Assembly: GCF_000247695.1 (NCBI RefSeq)
Contig: NW_004624743.1
Location: forward strand, 9,637,954 to 9,701,953
Length of the DNA: 64,000 bases
Source of the DNA: Heterocephalus glaber
Taxonomy: Eukaryota > Chordata > Mammalia > Rodentia > Bathyergidae
Reading direction: 5' to 3'
In this document: positions 1-11,849 of the stretch, piece by piece
How the letters are laid out: each line of letters starts with the position of its first letter
Position numbering within the stretch: the first letter of the stretch is position 1
Position numbers and translations under genes: made by a program
Notes under the pieces: generated by a model
What the model was told of the DNA's origin: nothing
Database searches by the model: none
The model's input: only the letters and a program-made list of their open reading frames with translations

Positions 1-112
1 AAAAAAATAAGAACCAAGATACTCATCTAAAGGTACAAGATCCCAATGATGAATGTAACTGTATTTTATACCTAAAATGTACCAATAAAGTTAATGGGGA
101 AAAAAAAAGAAT
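1..112 (+). mobile_element. L1 3' end (partial at window edge)
   Basis: The segment carries the 3'-terminal motif of the local L1 family (CCCAATGATGAATGTAACTG ... TACCTAAAATGTACCAATAAA) followed by an A-run at about 102-109. The same tail is seen at 7505-7580 and 2514-2600. Its 5' part lies outside the window. Confidence 0.75.
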
Positions 113-114
113 GT

Positions 115-290
115 AAGTATTCATTTGTGTAATCTCTACAATAATCATATAATGTAGTCATTATGATCCCCATTTAACAGATGAGGAGCTTGAGGTTCAG
201 AGAACCTACTCAATTTGTTCAGTCATTCAGCTAGTCACTGGTAGAAATGGAAATCACATGCAATTCTATTTCAAAGCTAATGTTCTTTTT
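115..290 (+). repeat. MIR SINE remnant
   Basis: It carries the MIR-type core CCATTTAACAGATGAGGAGC followed by a GAGGTTCAGAGA block and CAGCTAGTCACTGGTAGAAA. This is an ancient tRNA-derived SINE shared by mammals. Boundaries are approximate. Confidence 0.7.
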
Positions 291-1900
291 ACTATGCCAC
301 AACAAGAAACATTCCTAATAAAGTCTGAAAATCCTGAAATCAAACAAGTTGAATATAGTTTTAATTATATATATTATATATAAGAACAATTTGAATGTGG
401 CTTTAATTTTATAGATGGAGAAAGCAGAGTATAAAGGTAACAGACAATCTTAGGAAGCCAAAACCAACACAAATAGCACTGGAACAAGAAAAAGGCAATC
501 TGAGTTCCAGAGTATATTGTTTACTCTGTGCCTCTCCACCGTGAACATAATGCCTGACTCAAAAAATAGTCATGAAATATTCATCCTCATTCACTGTCTG
601 ACAAAAAGATACAAATAAAAATCTTCAAAGCAGAATCAATCAACCAATTGTAATACAATAAAGCTGCAATTAATCAGAACAATTAGGAGGTGTTTGTTTT
701 AATACAGTCCTTGGTTAACTAATCATGAGTGAAAAAATTATTTTTGTAGATCAAAGTTGTCACTGGAAATCTTACCAACTCCATTTCATAAGCAGAGCAA
801 ACTTTATTATATCAAAAAAATTACTTGGAGAACGTGCAGCTTCTTGGGCTCCATTTCAAGAGGTTCCACTGAAATTTAGTGTGCATGCCTAGTAGATCCT
901 GAGACAAAACTCTGAAGAGCATTAAGAACAGACTCTACCATGTCCTGACTGTGCTCTGTGACATATATAATCTGTCAGCTTCTATCTCTGAGAACAAATA
1001 TTCCGCCCCATCAAGATGGGTCATGGCAGCCATACATTGTCCAGTGGCCTGATGTTATACACCACAATGAACTGAGCTGGAGGTAGATCCTAGATCAGAG
1101 CTTTTTCCATCAGATTTTCCTCCCAGGACACTGTTTGTAGGACTAAGCAATTCTAGTTTGTCTCTAATAATGGTAAAAACAGAAGCCATGAGTGGAAATG
1201 CTGGTAGACATTACTGTGGGATTCTGTGGAAGTTCTCTTCAACTTTTCAGTAAAGTGGGAAGAAACATCATTAGCTAAGAAGAAGAATGGGAAGTATTAG
1301 AAGCATGCCATAAGAGGAAAAGTGTGAAATAATTATCCACTAACTCTCCCACCTCCTAAACTAAGGATTTATGTCAAGATTACCTGCCAGCACTAGATTC
1401 CCACATGAAGTTTGTGGTCATGAATTTAAAACAAAAGCAATCAGTAAGGTTGTGTGTTTTTCAGTAACCACATTCAGCTTTTCACTACACACTCATGGGT
1501 ACAGAAGCAGAACAAGTGGAAGGTTAGATTAACCAGGAATATGGTTTTGGCTCAGCAAAGACAATGAATCAAGAAACCAGAAATGATGTCAAGGGTATAA
1601 GCAAGGGAGAATCATGATTTTTATAAACTTAGGAATGGAGAGGGAATATCAAGATGATGAGAAGAGAAATGGTAGAATCAACAGATTAGTCTTAGTGGGG
1701 ATGAAGATTACTGGAGATAGATACAGGAGAGAGAAAGATGGAAAGGTAAAACGTGACACAGAATGGAATGCATGAAATTCAAATTATGGAGAGGTGGCAA
1801 GGTCTATAATATGACTACAGGAATTAATGGGATCACTAAATGAGAGAAATTCAACAAACTGACAGATTTTAATGTTGAAAATAACCACAAAAGTAATTGA
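291..1900. other. Intergenic, nothing recognised
   Basis: AT-rich sequence without convincing coding potential or a recognised repeat. The 1620-1850 part is purine-rich and may be an old repeat. Confidence 0.5.
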
Positions 1901-1959
1901 AATTGCAAATAGTTAAGATCAGAAGTAGTATGAGTGAAAGCAGGGCAATGAGGTGGGGT

Positions 1960-2220
1960 GAACTATGGGTATAAACTGGAGACACTGTTTCTCTGGCATG
2001 AGAAACCAAAAAGGGTAAATAAAGACCAAACTGTGAACTAGGAAGAAGATATTCAAATGGGAAGGAGAACTAGGCAGGGGGATGGGGAAAGGAAAGAAGA
2101 GAAAAGAAAACAGTGAGAAAAGAAGAAAAAATGAAAACAAAGCTTTTGTAAGTAGGGAGGGGAAGAGGGGTTAAAGGGAGGGGAGAGTAGTAGAGAAAAA
2201 AGAAAAATCAGGATATATCA
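1960..2220 (+). mobile_element. L1 3' UTR, part 1 (interrupted)
   Basis: It matches the 3' UTR layout of the L1 at 5926-7589: TTTCTCTGGCATGAGAAACC, a polypurine tract, and AAAGCTTTTGTAAGTAGGGA. It stops at 2221, where another sequence is inserted, and resumes at 2514. Confidence 0.7.
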
Positions 2221-2221
2221 T

Positions 2222-2503
2222 TTACATGTATCATGCTAACTGGAGGGTTTTTTCCAGATCGTTATTTGTTCAGTGTTGGCTTTGGGGATCTTTCTGAAAC
2301 AAATCACATCCTCTGGTGTCTTGTTGGTGCTTGAGATGCTTTTTAAAGTTGTATGGAAAAATGTTTAAGTGCTTTTCAGTTTTGTTTTGGTTGAGTTCTA
2401 CTGTACTTGAATATTACTGTAGTTTTTTCCCCTTGCATTGTTCTTCTTTGAGTGGTTTTAAATTTTTGTATGTGTGTGATAATAAAGTTATTTACTAAAA
2501 AAT
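2222..2503 (+). pseudogene. Retroposed 3' UTR of an unidentified mRNA, inserted in an L1
   Basis: A 282-bp insert splits an L1 3' UTR. It has AATAAA at 2481-2486, followed about 10 bases on by an A-run, and is flanked by a perfect 10-bp duplication (GATATATCAT at 2212-2221 and 2504-2513). These are the marks of L1-driven retroposition of a polyadenylated transcript. The T- and G-rich body has no recognised coding part and looks like a 5'-truncated 3' UTR. I do not recognise the source gene. Confidence 0.75.
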
Positions 2504-2513
2504 GATATATCAT

Positions 2514-2600
2514 GTACAAGTACAAATTTCCTATGATGAATGTGATCACTGTGTATATCTAAAAATGTACCGATAAACTTAATTAATTTTAAAAAATAAA
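2514..2600 (+). mobile_element. L1 3' UTR, part 2 (terminal tail)
   Basis: It continues the L1 interrupted at 2221, with GTACAAGTACAAATTTCC and CTATGATGAATGTGATCACT, then ATGTACCGATAAA and an AT-rich tail. Confidence 0.7.
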
Positions 2601-2639
2601 GAACTAGCTAGTTTTCAACCCCAGTTCCTAAAAGGTATA

Positions 2640-3130
2640 CTGAAAGTTTCCCTAGGCGTGATTTTGTTATTCTTGATGGTCCCTGAAAGCTTATGCTCGC
2701 CAGGTGACGCCTGGTGGCCCTCTAGTTTGTTCCAATGAAATGACTCGGGGTAGGACCACCACTCCATAGGACCAACCATGTGATTACAGAGTTGAGGCCA
2801 TGTGATAGTCACCTGACCAGGGAAGGAAGGAGCCTTGGAGATTGAGTTCAGTAGCCAGTGATTCAACCAACTATTCCTGTGTAATGAAATCGCAATAAAA
2901 ACCTGACATGGAAGTGTGGTGAGCTTTCCTGGCAGGCAACACTTGCTGTGTACTGTGATACATCACTGGGTCAGGACAGTGGTGTATCCTGACTCCATGG
3001 AGAAAAGATACCAGAAAGTTCACATTTGGAAGCCTCTCAGATTCACTCAATGTGTTGCAATGTGTTGCTATTTTTAGCTGATTCTCACTGATATTCTTTT
3101 GGTGCTGTTAGGTACATGATGACACCCAAT
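2640..3130 (+). mobile_element. Probable endogenous retroviral LTR remnant
   Basis: LTR-like features include GTGTAATGAAATCGCAATAA followed by AAACCTGACA, GTGAGCTTTCCTGGCAGGCA, and a later CACCCAATAAAGAACACAGC. The layout resembles mammalian ERV LTRs with a polyadenylation signal. The family name is uncertain, the boundaries are approximate, and no retroviral gene is present. Confidence 0.5.
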
Positions 3131-3898
3131 AAAGAACACAGCTAGTCTGAATGTGGGGGTTCCGGGCAGGACTTCCTGGAGTAACTATAAAGGAGAGTCT
3201 GAGTCCAGTTTATTGAGCTGGGTCTTTTATGGGTAGGGTAAAGGGTTTAATGGGACTGGCTTAGGTGGAGTGACAGGAAGTGGGGGAGCAAGATGGCTAA
3301 GTACATGGCTATAGCAATGGGCGCTGTGACTGATTCGGTGGGATGGGTGTGACCTGTCCTAGCAGAGTAGGCATTGTTCCTGGACTCAGATGGGGGCCTA
3401 CAGGATGTAGGAACAGGTTCTGATTGTTCTTGGAGCTCAGGAACTCAGCAGCTGGGAGGGGCAGACAGAGTTCAGATTTACCAGGTGCAATAACCTGTAA
3501 TCATGAGAAACAAAACGACTGAGGCCATATAAATTCTGGAACTTTGGGCTATTTACATGGAAAAAAATTTAAATCAACCTGGAAAGAAAGCACTAAATGG
3601 AACCCATCATGAAAAGTATGTATAACCTTAGAAAGGTACTTTATAATAATATTTTTATAAGAGCTCACTATCTCTTTATAATAGATGTTTTATGGGTTAA
3701 CAAAGAAAAGTGACTTCAGTTGGTGACAACTTACTCGAAATACAATAGGATGGCTATAAAGTAGTAGGTAGATTGAGAGCCACAGAATTATACTTAGAAA
3801 CTTGTAGCTTAGCATTAATTAAAATAAGTACATAAATAAATAAAAACACTACGCATTCTCCAGGGCCAAGGTTTCAGGTCCTTTACCCACACGTAAGC
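3131..3898. other. Intergenic, nothing recognised
   Basis: Mixed sequence. A tract at 3160-3480 is more GC-rich and could be retroviral internal remnant, but nothing specific was identified. Confidence 0.4.
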
Positions 3899-3912
3899 AA
3901 TGGTCGTATTTG

Positions 3913-4014
3913 GGGGGGGGGGGGTTGTGGGGTGTTTTTTGGTACTGGGGATTGAACTCAGGTCCTTGTGCTTGTGCAGCAGGTGGCAAAACCACTGAGC
4001 TAAATCCCTGGCCC
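3913..4014 (-). mobile_element. ID-like tRNA-derived SINE with G-run tail
   Basis: On the minus strand it reads GGGCCAGGGATTTAGCTCAG with a B-box-like segment and ends at GGTACC. It is flanked by a 14-bp duplication (AATGGTCGTATTTG at 3899-3912, AATGGTTGTATTTG at 4015-4028; one difference). Where a poly(A) tail would lie (poly(T) on the plus strand) there is T6 followed by a long G-rich tract from 3913. Confidence 0.85.
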
Positions 4015-4129
4015 AATGGTTGTATTTGTGAATGGCTTTTGCAGCTGAGCCACAGAAGAGCCGACAGGCTGCCCTTGGCCCCTCACTGGGAACCTTGACT
4101 ACAGACAGTAAGCTTCTCTGAAGCAGTTT

Positions 4130-5185
4130 CCACTGCCTGGTGAACTGTGGGTGACAGATATGGCCCCCAGAGAAAGCTGCCTTTAAGACTTAGAAGGATC
4201 TCAATGCATCCTGCCTAGAAAAGGCGTGTGGAAAAAATAAACGATTTGATGTCTGAGATTATTAAGATCAGTAATTCTTCCTTACTCATTTGGGGTTTTA
4301 AAAAAACAAACCACTCCTTGGAAAGAATACTTTATTCATTAAATGATTTTATTATGCCTAAAAATCATCATTTTTCCTTTCATTGACCCAACAAGGCTAG
4401 ACTCTGATGTGATAATAAACCATCCCCAAAACATAACAGCTTACTGAAACCAATTTAATTATCTCCACCAAAAATACCAAAAGTAGATCACAGATTTCAG
4501 TCTTAAATCACTAAGAGAACCAGGCTTCCAGGTGAGAGCTCCATCTTAACACATAGCATCATGCTCATCACAGCAATGGAACTCGATGGATGAGACACGC
4601 TCTTCACACACCCTCTCACCCAGTTAACACGTAGCACACATGCTCAGATCTCATTAGTCAAAACGGGTAATACAGTCCACCTCGTGTCAGAAAGTGGAGG
4701 AAAATCAGTCCTTCCAAGCCTGGAAATAGATTGCAATACTTACCAATGCACCACGACATATTTTGCTCCTGAGAACCTGGCAATTCACATTTTTTGGTAA
4801 GAAGTAGCAAAACATTCCTGATCTTTCTCCATAGTCACTTCCTACTTAAGACTCAAGTCTGGCCCAAACATAATTACCATTTAAAACACTTCTAAAGTAG
4901 CTTATATAAGAGATACAGAGAAGTCCACTAAGGAATTCCGACACAGAAATTGACAACCTTTCAGAAATCAGACGTAGATGATTTGTGCAAGGAAGAGAAA
5001 TAGTTAAGCTCTTGCTTTATAGAAATATCTTCTACCACCAAAGTTAACAGTTTTACATCTGAACCTTAAAATCATTTTTAGTGTAAAAAAGAGTATTTAG
5101 GGATTTTAAAGAGGGAAAAAAACCATCAACACAATTAAAAGTTATCCATATTTTCCTACTTGGACTTGTCCATTTATCCACAAAT
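4130..5185. other. Intergenic, nothing recognised
   Basis: AT-rich sequence without a convincing reading frame or recognised repeat. Confidence 0.5.
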
Positions 5186-5189
5186 CAAA

Positions 5190-5245
5190 ATATGTGCATG
5201 GGCTGGGACATAGCTTAATCCATAACACTTCCAAAAAAAATATGC
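5190..5245 (+). repeat. Degenerate ID-like SINE fragment
   Basis: GGGCTGGGACATAGCTTAAT resembles the 5' half of ID elements, followed by AACACTTCC and an A-run. Short near-repeats (ATATGTGCATG, ATATGCAAAAATG) may be remains of a target duplication. Confidence 0.4.
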
Positions 5246-5639
5246 AAAAATGTGTAGACATTTGATAGATGGCATTCTCCTATTGTTGCATATTTAAACA
5301 GATTAGAGTTTGTCAGCATTATAAGTAAAGATAAAATGGAAAGTTGTATACATCAGTCTGTAAATCACTTTAGTATTTATAAGATTAGATTAATTAAAAA
5401 ATGTAATAGCTAAGTCAAAAAGTATGGGCAGTTTTAGAGTTCTTAAAGCATGATTCTCACTGGTAGAAATCTATGAGGTCAAGAACTTTATCTTATTTGC
5501 CTCTGGGACAGAAAATTTACTAGGTCATAGCAGATATGTACTATGAAAGTGCTAAATGAGAGAATGAATGTATGGGTTAGAGCTTTTCAAATAAATAATA
5601 CTCTCAAATATGATCATTCCTACATAGTTAAACCTAGAG

Positions 5640-5765
5640 ATGGAGGGCAAGGGAAAGGAAAGTTTAAAAAATTTAAGATGTGTAATGTACATGTACCAAC
5701 TTCCCATAATAAATGTAATCATTATGTACTGCATAGACTAATAAAAAAATAAAACTTTTTTAAAA
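5640..5765 (+). mobile_element. L1 3' tail, second tail type
   Basis: Its 3' motif is GTACATGTACCAACTTCCCA, then TAATCATTATGTACTGCA and TAATAAAAAAATAAAA. The same tail recurs at about 9846, 36588, 38975 and 44665, and differs from the tail at 1-112 and 7505. It follows a purine-rich stretch. Confidence 0.6.
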
Positions 5766-5925
5766 GAAAGTTAGATATATCACTTGTTGCCAACTTTCTC
5801 TGCTTCATTATTTACCTGGTTTCTTTCTTCCTCATACATACATACATACTAAAAGAACAAGTGTATTTAAGAGGAACCATTTCCTGGGAAATAGTAGATG
5901 GGAGGACACAAATTTACTTTTGCCT

Positions 5926-7589
5926 ATGCTATATAGATTCAATGCAATCCCAATTGAAATCCCAGCACCATACTTCATGGACCTTAGGAAAAAATCCAAA
6001 AATTCATTTAGAACAAGAAGAGACCCAGAATAGCAAAAGCAATTCTAGGTAACAGAGACATGGCAGGGGGTTTCATAACCCCCAACTTGAAATTATACTA
6101 CAAAGCTACTGTGATAAAAACAGCATGGTACTGGCAAAGAAACAGACCTGAGGACCAGTGGGACAGATTAGAAGATGTAGAAACAACTCCAGACACACTC
6201 AGCCACCTCATCTTCGACAAAGGAGCTAAACACCCTCACTAGAGGAAAGATAGCCTCTTTAATAAATGGTGCTGGAAAAATTGGATTTCAACTTGCCAAA
6301 GATTAAAAGTAGACCTATATCTCTCACCATGCACTAAACTAAAATCAAAATGGACTAAAGACTTAAACATTAAAACAGAAATGCTGAATCTGCTGGAACA
6401 GAGGTTAGGTAGAATCTTGAAGACATTGGTGTAGGAAAAGATTTTATGAACAAAACCTCAGTTGCCCATGAACTAGCACAATCAATCAACAAGTGGGATC
6501 TCTTCTTATTAAAAAGCTTCTGCACAGCAAGAGAAACCACCAACAGAGTGAAGAGACAACCCACAATGTGGGAAAATATTTTCACCTGCTGTTCCTCAAA
6601 CAAAGGTATACTACCTCGAATCTATAAAGAACTTAAAAAATCAGACCTTCCAAATTTAAAGACCCAATACAAAAATGGGCATCTGAAATGAACAGACATT
6701 TCTCAGACAAAGAAGTAGAAATAGCAAATAAACATATGAAAAAATGTTCAACATCACTGGTCATTCGAGAGATGCAAATGAAAACAACACTGAGATTCCA
6801 CCTCACTCCAGAAAGAATGGCTGCTATCATGAGATCAACCAATAACAAATGCTGGTGGGGCTGTGGGGAAAGAGGAACCCTGCTCCACTGCTGGTGGGAG
6901 TGTAGACTGGTGCAACCACTGTGGAAATCAGTATGGAGATACCTCAAAGAACTAGGACTCGAAGTCCCATTTGACCCATCTATTCCCCTGCTGGGTATCT
7001 TCCCCAAAGAATTAAAAGAATCATACCACAGCGATATATGTGCACCTATGTTTTTAGCAGCACAGTTTGTAATAGCTAAGGTTTGGAAACAGCCCAAGTG
7101 CCCATCAACTGGAAACTGGATAAAGAAGATGTGTTTTTTTAATAAAAAGTAGTACTACTCAGCCATGAAGAATGAGAAACTAGAGACATTTATTGCTTAA
7201 TGGATGCACATTGAGGCGATATTATTAAGTGAAATAAACAGGACACACATGTGTAAATACCAAATAGTTTCTCTAGTGTGAGAAACTGAAAGTGTAAATA
7301 AGGACTAAAAAGTATAATAGATAACGTGAAATAGGAAGAAAAGGGGCAAAAGGGAAGGGGAAGTGGGAGGGGTAGGAAAAAGGAAAGAAGGGAATAGAAT
7401 TAATAAGAGAAAATGAAAAAATGGAAACAAAGTCTTTGTAAATAGGGAGGGATGGAAGGGTTGAAGGGAGGGCAGTGGAAGGGGGAAAAAATGAGAACCA
7501 AGAGAGATTATGTAAAGGTGCAAATTTCCAATGATGAATATCATTATATTGTATACCTAAAATGTAGCAATAAAATAAAATTTTTTTTT
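5926..7589 (+). mobile_element. 5'-truncated LINE-1 with 3' part of ORF2 (broken)
   Basis: The C-terminal half of L1 ORF2 is readable in pieces: [20 protein letters not shown] at about 6084, [20 protein letters not shown] at about 6485, [20 protein letters not shown] at 6688, and the Cys-His-like CWWGCGERGTLLHCWWEC at about 6850. The frames are broken by stops and shifts, so no active protein is made. The 3' UTR has a polypurine tract (7330-7500) and a terminal AATAAAATAAAA followed by a T-run. A perfect 15-bp target duplication (AATTTACTTTTGCCT at 5911-5925 and 7590-7604) defines the ends. Confidence 0.93.
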
Positions 7590-7724
7590 AATTTACTTTT
7601 GCCTCCAATTCCTGAAAATCTTTTCCAAGAACATTAAAGTTCAATTTGCAAGAAAACACAATACACGCACTCAATTGGTTAGAAGTATTTCTATTTTCTA
7701 AAGCCAACATAAAGAATAAATGCT

Positions 7725-7812
7725 GGGCCAGGGATTTAGCTCAGTGGTTTCGCCGCCTACTGTGCAAGCACAAGGACCCGAGTTCGATGCCCAGTACCAA
7801 AAAAAAAAAAAA
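7725..7812 (+). mobile_element. ID-like tRNA-derived SINE
   Basis: GGGCCAGGGATTTAGCTCAG (A box), GAGTTCGATGCCC (B box), ending GTACC plus A-run. A perfect 14-bp target duplication, AAAGAATAAATGCT, lies at 7711-7724 and 7813-7826. Confidence 0.92.
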
Positions 7813-7979
7813 AAAGAATAAATGCTTATACGTGAGTATAAATAATAAAAGCAATCTTGTGGGTATATGGGGGTCTGGGGAGTTCACACACACTGACACA
7901 TATGTACACCACTTCCACAATACTATCAGTCATATTTTGGCCCAGATTAAAAATTGTTCATATTCCTCTAATTAATCCA

Positions 7980-9780
7980 CCTACAAAATGCATATGTGGC
8001 TTCCCGTTTCTATACAGTACCGTCATCCCAGGACAGTCTTTGATAAACCCTTTGGCTTTCCTGCTCTCTTTTCTCTAATAATATAAACGAAGCACACATG
8101 TAGTAGTTTGATATAGAGCTTCTATATCTCAGTTCCTAAATTAAGGCCTTTCACGGAGCTTTTAATAATACAGTCCCACACTCCTGGAATTATAGGCAAA
8201 GTTAAAAATCATTCCTCCTTTGCCTTTCAACAAATTTTAGTTCTCTCCTCTAACTGTGTGCGTGTAAATTCTATTAATGCTAATGGAGGCAACACACGTG
8301 CATGTGGAGTAGAATATATCTCTAAATCACACTTTCATCTCTAGCTGCGTAACTCTGGCTCCTGTTCAAATGATACATGTGCCTCAAATACACCCTGCAT
8401 GTCTGTTTTTTCCTGTCTGGAGATTAAAATGTATTTATGTATTTTTAGTAGCTATTACAACATTTTGGCCAACAAATTTTCTTATTATTGTTAGGCATGT
8501 GTTGAGTTTTAACTGGGTGCTAGATGCCACCATAAACATTCTTGATTTTTTATAATGTAATTAGAATGTAAAGTTGATTCCTGACCAGGTTATATTTGTT
8601 TTAAAAAATTGAAATTTTCTGTTGTTTTCCACCTGGTTAAACATATGTAGTCAAGGGAAAACATAATGCAAACAAAATAAATATAAGTAACCTGGTAGCT
8701 TGTTTCTATAGTGAATCATGGTTGTCTTTACATCATAATTAAAAAAACCATTTTAATGCAAGCATTTTTTAAAACCCAGTTAAATGAGATTATGCTAGCT
8801 TTCTTTATATTAAAACTATTTTACTAAACATACTAACTTTTAGGGGAAAAGTCACTGGCTAGATAATTTTATATTATTTTTACTTAACCCTAAAAATAAT
8901 GTTCTCTGAAATGTTTCCAAGAGGGTCCCAGCCTTCACAAGAGTCCTCCACCTTCACAGCACTTCTTTCTTTCCCCACCTTCTCACAGTGATCCCTTAAA
9001 GGTGAATAGGAAGATAATCATGAAATATACAAAGTAGAGCAAGACTAAAGTTCATATACTCTAAAGTGAGGAAAATGGTAATTTATCTCTGTAATTGATC
9101 TCTTATTCTGGAGCCTCAGTCCAGGAGAACAGAAATTTGTCAATTAAATGTAATTCAGTCTATTTGCATTTAAAACTATGAATATTCAGTCAATGCCAAG
9201 TTCAAAGTTCCAGCCGGGACTGTTTTTCATTATACCTTCTGCCCTCCCCTTCCTAGAAAGTGGACCAGAGTGAGGCTTAGGACCCTCAGGCAGTGATAGT
9301 GGAGAAGATTCCTTTGTGGTCTGCATGCTTTCTCAGTTCTTCTGGATGTAGCCAGGGGAGTCTGTGGGCTCTGCCCAGTCTTCAGGCATAAAGTCGGCCT
9401 TTGGCAGGAAGTTCTGAGACCCAGGAACTGCACACCAGAGAAGACCCATTCACCTAGCACCATTCCTCTGCCATCTTAGCTCTTACACAAGGACACTTTG
9501 GATGTGACTTTATTCCAGTTTCAGGACTTCTCTAAAAGACAACTTCCCAGGCTACGTCATGAGAATCCAGGATAAAAAGATACTTCTAGGCATCTGTGTG
9601 TTTCCGTCATGCTCAGCTAGACTTACAATGCTTCTCCCCAGTTTTAAGCCCCAGAGACCAGAACATTCATCCCTGAGCCTTACCCTCTCTCTCTGGCCCC
9701 CTCCCAGTGAAAGAATTTTCTGCCTTCCTTTCCTATCTAACCACAACTGTCTCAGTAGATCTTTAGTAAATGTGAAAGGG
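7980..9780. other. Intergenic, nothing recognised
   Basis: No gene is supported. The sequence is mostly AT-rich, with a mild GC rise at 9220-9470. Short open frames here look like chance. Confidence 0.5.
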
Positions 9781-9925
9781 ACCAAGAAGAGGTGGAGGGA
9801 GGGGGGGATAGGGGAGGGAGGCGGGGGAAGGGACATGAAAAGAATTAAGATGTGTTAGGTCCATTACCAACTCCCCAGTAATCATTATGTACTGCAAACA
9901 TGTGCTAATAAAAAATTTTTAAATT
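9781..9925 (+). mobile_element. L1 3' UTR remnant (G-rich tract plus tail)
   Basis: A G-rich polypurine tract (9785-9835) is followed by AAGATGTGTTAGGTCCATTA, TAATCATTATGTACTGCAAA and TGCTAATAAAAAATTTTTAA. This is the second L1 tail type. Confidence 0.65.
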
Positions 9926-10330
9926 TAAAACAAAATGAATAGTAAAAATCCAAAACTGTGTATTTCTTCAGCTCTGTGATTCCTTACTGACACAGTCATG
10001 ACTTTGTTCCAGTGTGGGAAAGAAGTGTGTTCAAAGGAGCCTGAGACATTTACTGGAGACTTTCACTGGAAGCCTGGAATTACGGAAAAACTCAGGTCTT
10101 TAATAATATCATTGAGCAATTAAACTAGGGATCTACCTAAAACCACCCATCCAAGATCTCTTTATTTTTGCAGAGTAAAACACTTCTAGTTGGCTTTTTT
10201 TCCTTGAAACCAAAAGCATACTAACTTACTCATTCAGTCTACAGTGGGGTAAAAGTGTTCAGAGGGCCACAGAGAGAGAAAACAGAAGATAGATACAGGA
10301 AATATAAAGATATTACATTACCTTCACCAG

Positions 10331-10470
10331 GGAAGCTGAGGCAGAACGATTGCAAATTCAAGCTGAGCCAGGGCAACTTAGCAAGGGCAAGACCCTGTAT
10401 CAAAAAATAAATAAATAAATAAAGGTCTCTGATATAACTGCATTCCCTGGATTCAATTCCCAGTACCTGA
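10331..10470 (+). mobile_element. B1-ID composite SINE
   Basis: The 5' part is 7SL-derived (GAAGCTGAGGCAGAACGATT, then AGCCAGGGCAACTTAGCAAG and AAGACCCTGTATC). An A-rich linker with AAAT repeats and a decayed ID-like part ending GGATTCAATTCCCAGTACC follow. This dimer type is known from non-muroid rodents. Confidence 0.7.
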
Positions 10471-10786
10471 AAGGAAAAGACATTTTTCATTACTTTTTTA
10501 GCAAATATATGACATGTCTTGTCAAGTAATTTGAGAGTGAAATTTTACCCCATCACAATTCTTTCCAAAGTGACTTGGCTACAAAGAGTTATGGGGGAAT
10601 CCAGTTGCCCTGCCAAGAACACCGAATGCCATTACCTACCTGGCCATTACTCAGACACACCACCATTAATACCAAACACATGAAGGGCCATTCGTCCCTA
10701 CGAGGTGGCATCTTTTACAATGCTTGAAAATATCACCGATGAAAAGGGACAAGGAATAACCCTTGTTTATCTAACATCACAGCCTT

Positions 10787-10832
10787 CTTCGTGTGTGTGT
10801 GTGTGTTTGTGTGTGTGCGCGCGCAAACACAC
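10787..10832. repeat. GT microsatellite running into GC alternation
   Basis: (GT)n followed by GCGCGCGC and AAACACAC, about 45 bases of mostly alternating purine-pyrimidine. The flanks GTGTTT and AAACAC are mutually complementary. Confidence 0.85.
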
Positions 10833-11027
10833 TTTTTCAATATCCAATATATGTATATAGTTTAAGGAGTAAATGACTTCATCAAATTTCTTATTTCAAA
10901 AAGCAAGAATGCCTCTTTCCTGCCATCATGTTCTGCTTCCCACAGATAACCACTCTTAGCTCAGTGAAAGTTTAAATGGGATCCTTTGGTGTTCAATTCC
11001 AAGTCTTTTAACAACATGACAATGCAT

Positions 11028-11412
11028 TAGTTTGTTAGGTCTGCGATGCCAGCACGGAAACTTATCTTCTCCCCGTTCTGAAGGCTCAGAAGACCAGGAT
11101 CAGGGTAGCGGGGGGGTTTCGTTTTTCCCGAGGTCTCCCTGCTTGGCTTGCAGATGCTCACCTTCTCGCTGTGTCCTCACATGATCTTCCTTCACGTGTG
11201 CTTGCGCCCCCTGCTGGCCCGCCCTGAATGTCCTCACCTCCTCTTCTTACAAGGTATCAGTCAGATTGGATCAGTCAGTACCCACCCTAACAGACTCACT
11301 TTAACTTGTGATGCCTTTAGAACCCTAGTATTCGCATACAGTCGTACCCTAAGGTACTAGAGGGTATAGTTTCAATATATGAATTTGGGGCAACACAATT
11401 CACTCCATAACA
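11028..11412 (-). mobile_element. MaLR-type LTR remnant (MLT1/MST-like)
   Basis: In plus-strand view it shows the reverse complement of the MLT1/MST pattern: TTAGTTTGTTAGGTCTGCGA at the left, CTCGCTGTGTCCTCACATGA, then ATATATGAATTTGGGGCAAC and ACTCCATAACAG at the right. No retroviral gene is present. Confidence 0.7.
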
Positions 11413-11645
11413 GATAACACACACTGAAAGTGTTTATATTGCAATTACTATATGTCAGTGTGGTGGTGTTCTAATCTCACATATACAGTACCCACACAAT
11501 AACTCTATAAGATGTGAGTTAACATTGTCCCACTTTACAGATAGGCATGGAAGGGTCAACTGACATTCGCAATGTCATAGCACTGGAAAATCACTGAGCT
11601 ATGATTCAGATTTAGGCAATCTGGACTCCAGTTTTAGGTTCTGAA
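11410..11645 (+). repeat. MIR SINE remnant
   Basis: ATAACTCTATAAGATGTGAG, CCCACTTTACAGATAGGCAT and AGCACTGGAAAATCACTGAG follow the MIR core layout. Confidence 0.6.
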
Positions 11646-11849
11646 TATGAAAGTGAACACCACCCTTACACTGTAAGTTCTCACTATGAACAATGAGTGT
11701 CTTTCCAACTCTATATGTAGGATCTATATTATATTCACACACACACACACTTCATCTTGCCAGTATTATGTCATAAATTTTAATTAGATCAGTATTAATT
11801 GCCTGCCTTTTATGACTATGTGAGGATTTATACAGTCAAGCAATATAGA

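Noticed and set aside
6633..7097. 154-codon minus-strand frame
   Set aside because: It is the shadow of L1 ORF2 on the opposite strand.
6688..7152. 154-codon frame read as a stand-alone gene
   Set aside because: It is the C-terminal part of L1 ORF2 within a truncated L1 insertion flanked by a 15-bp target duplication.
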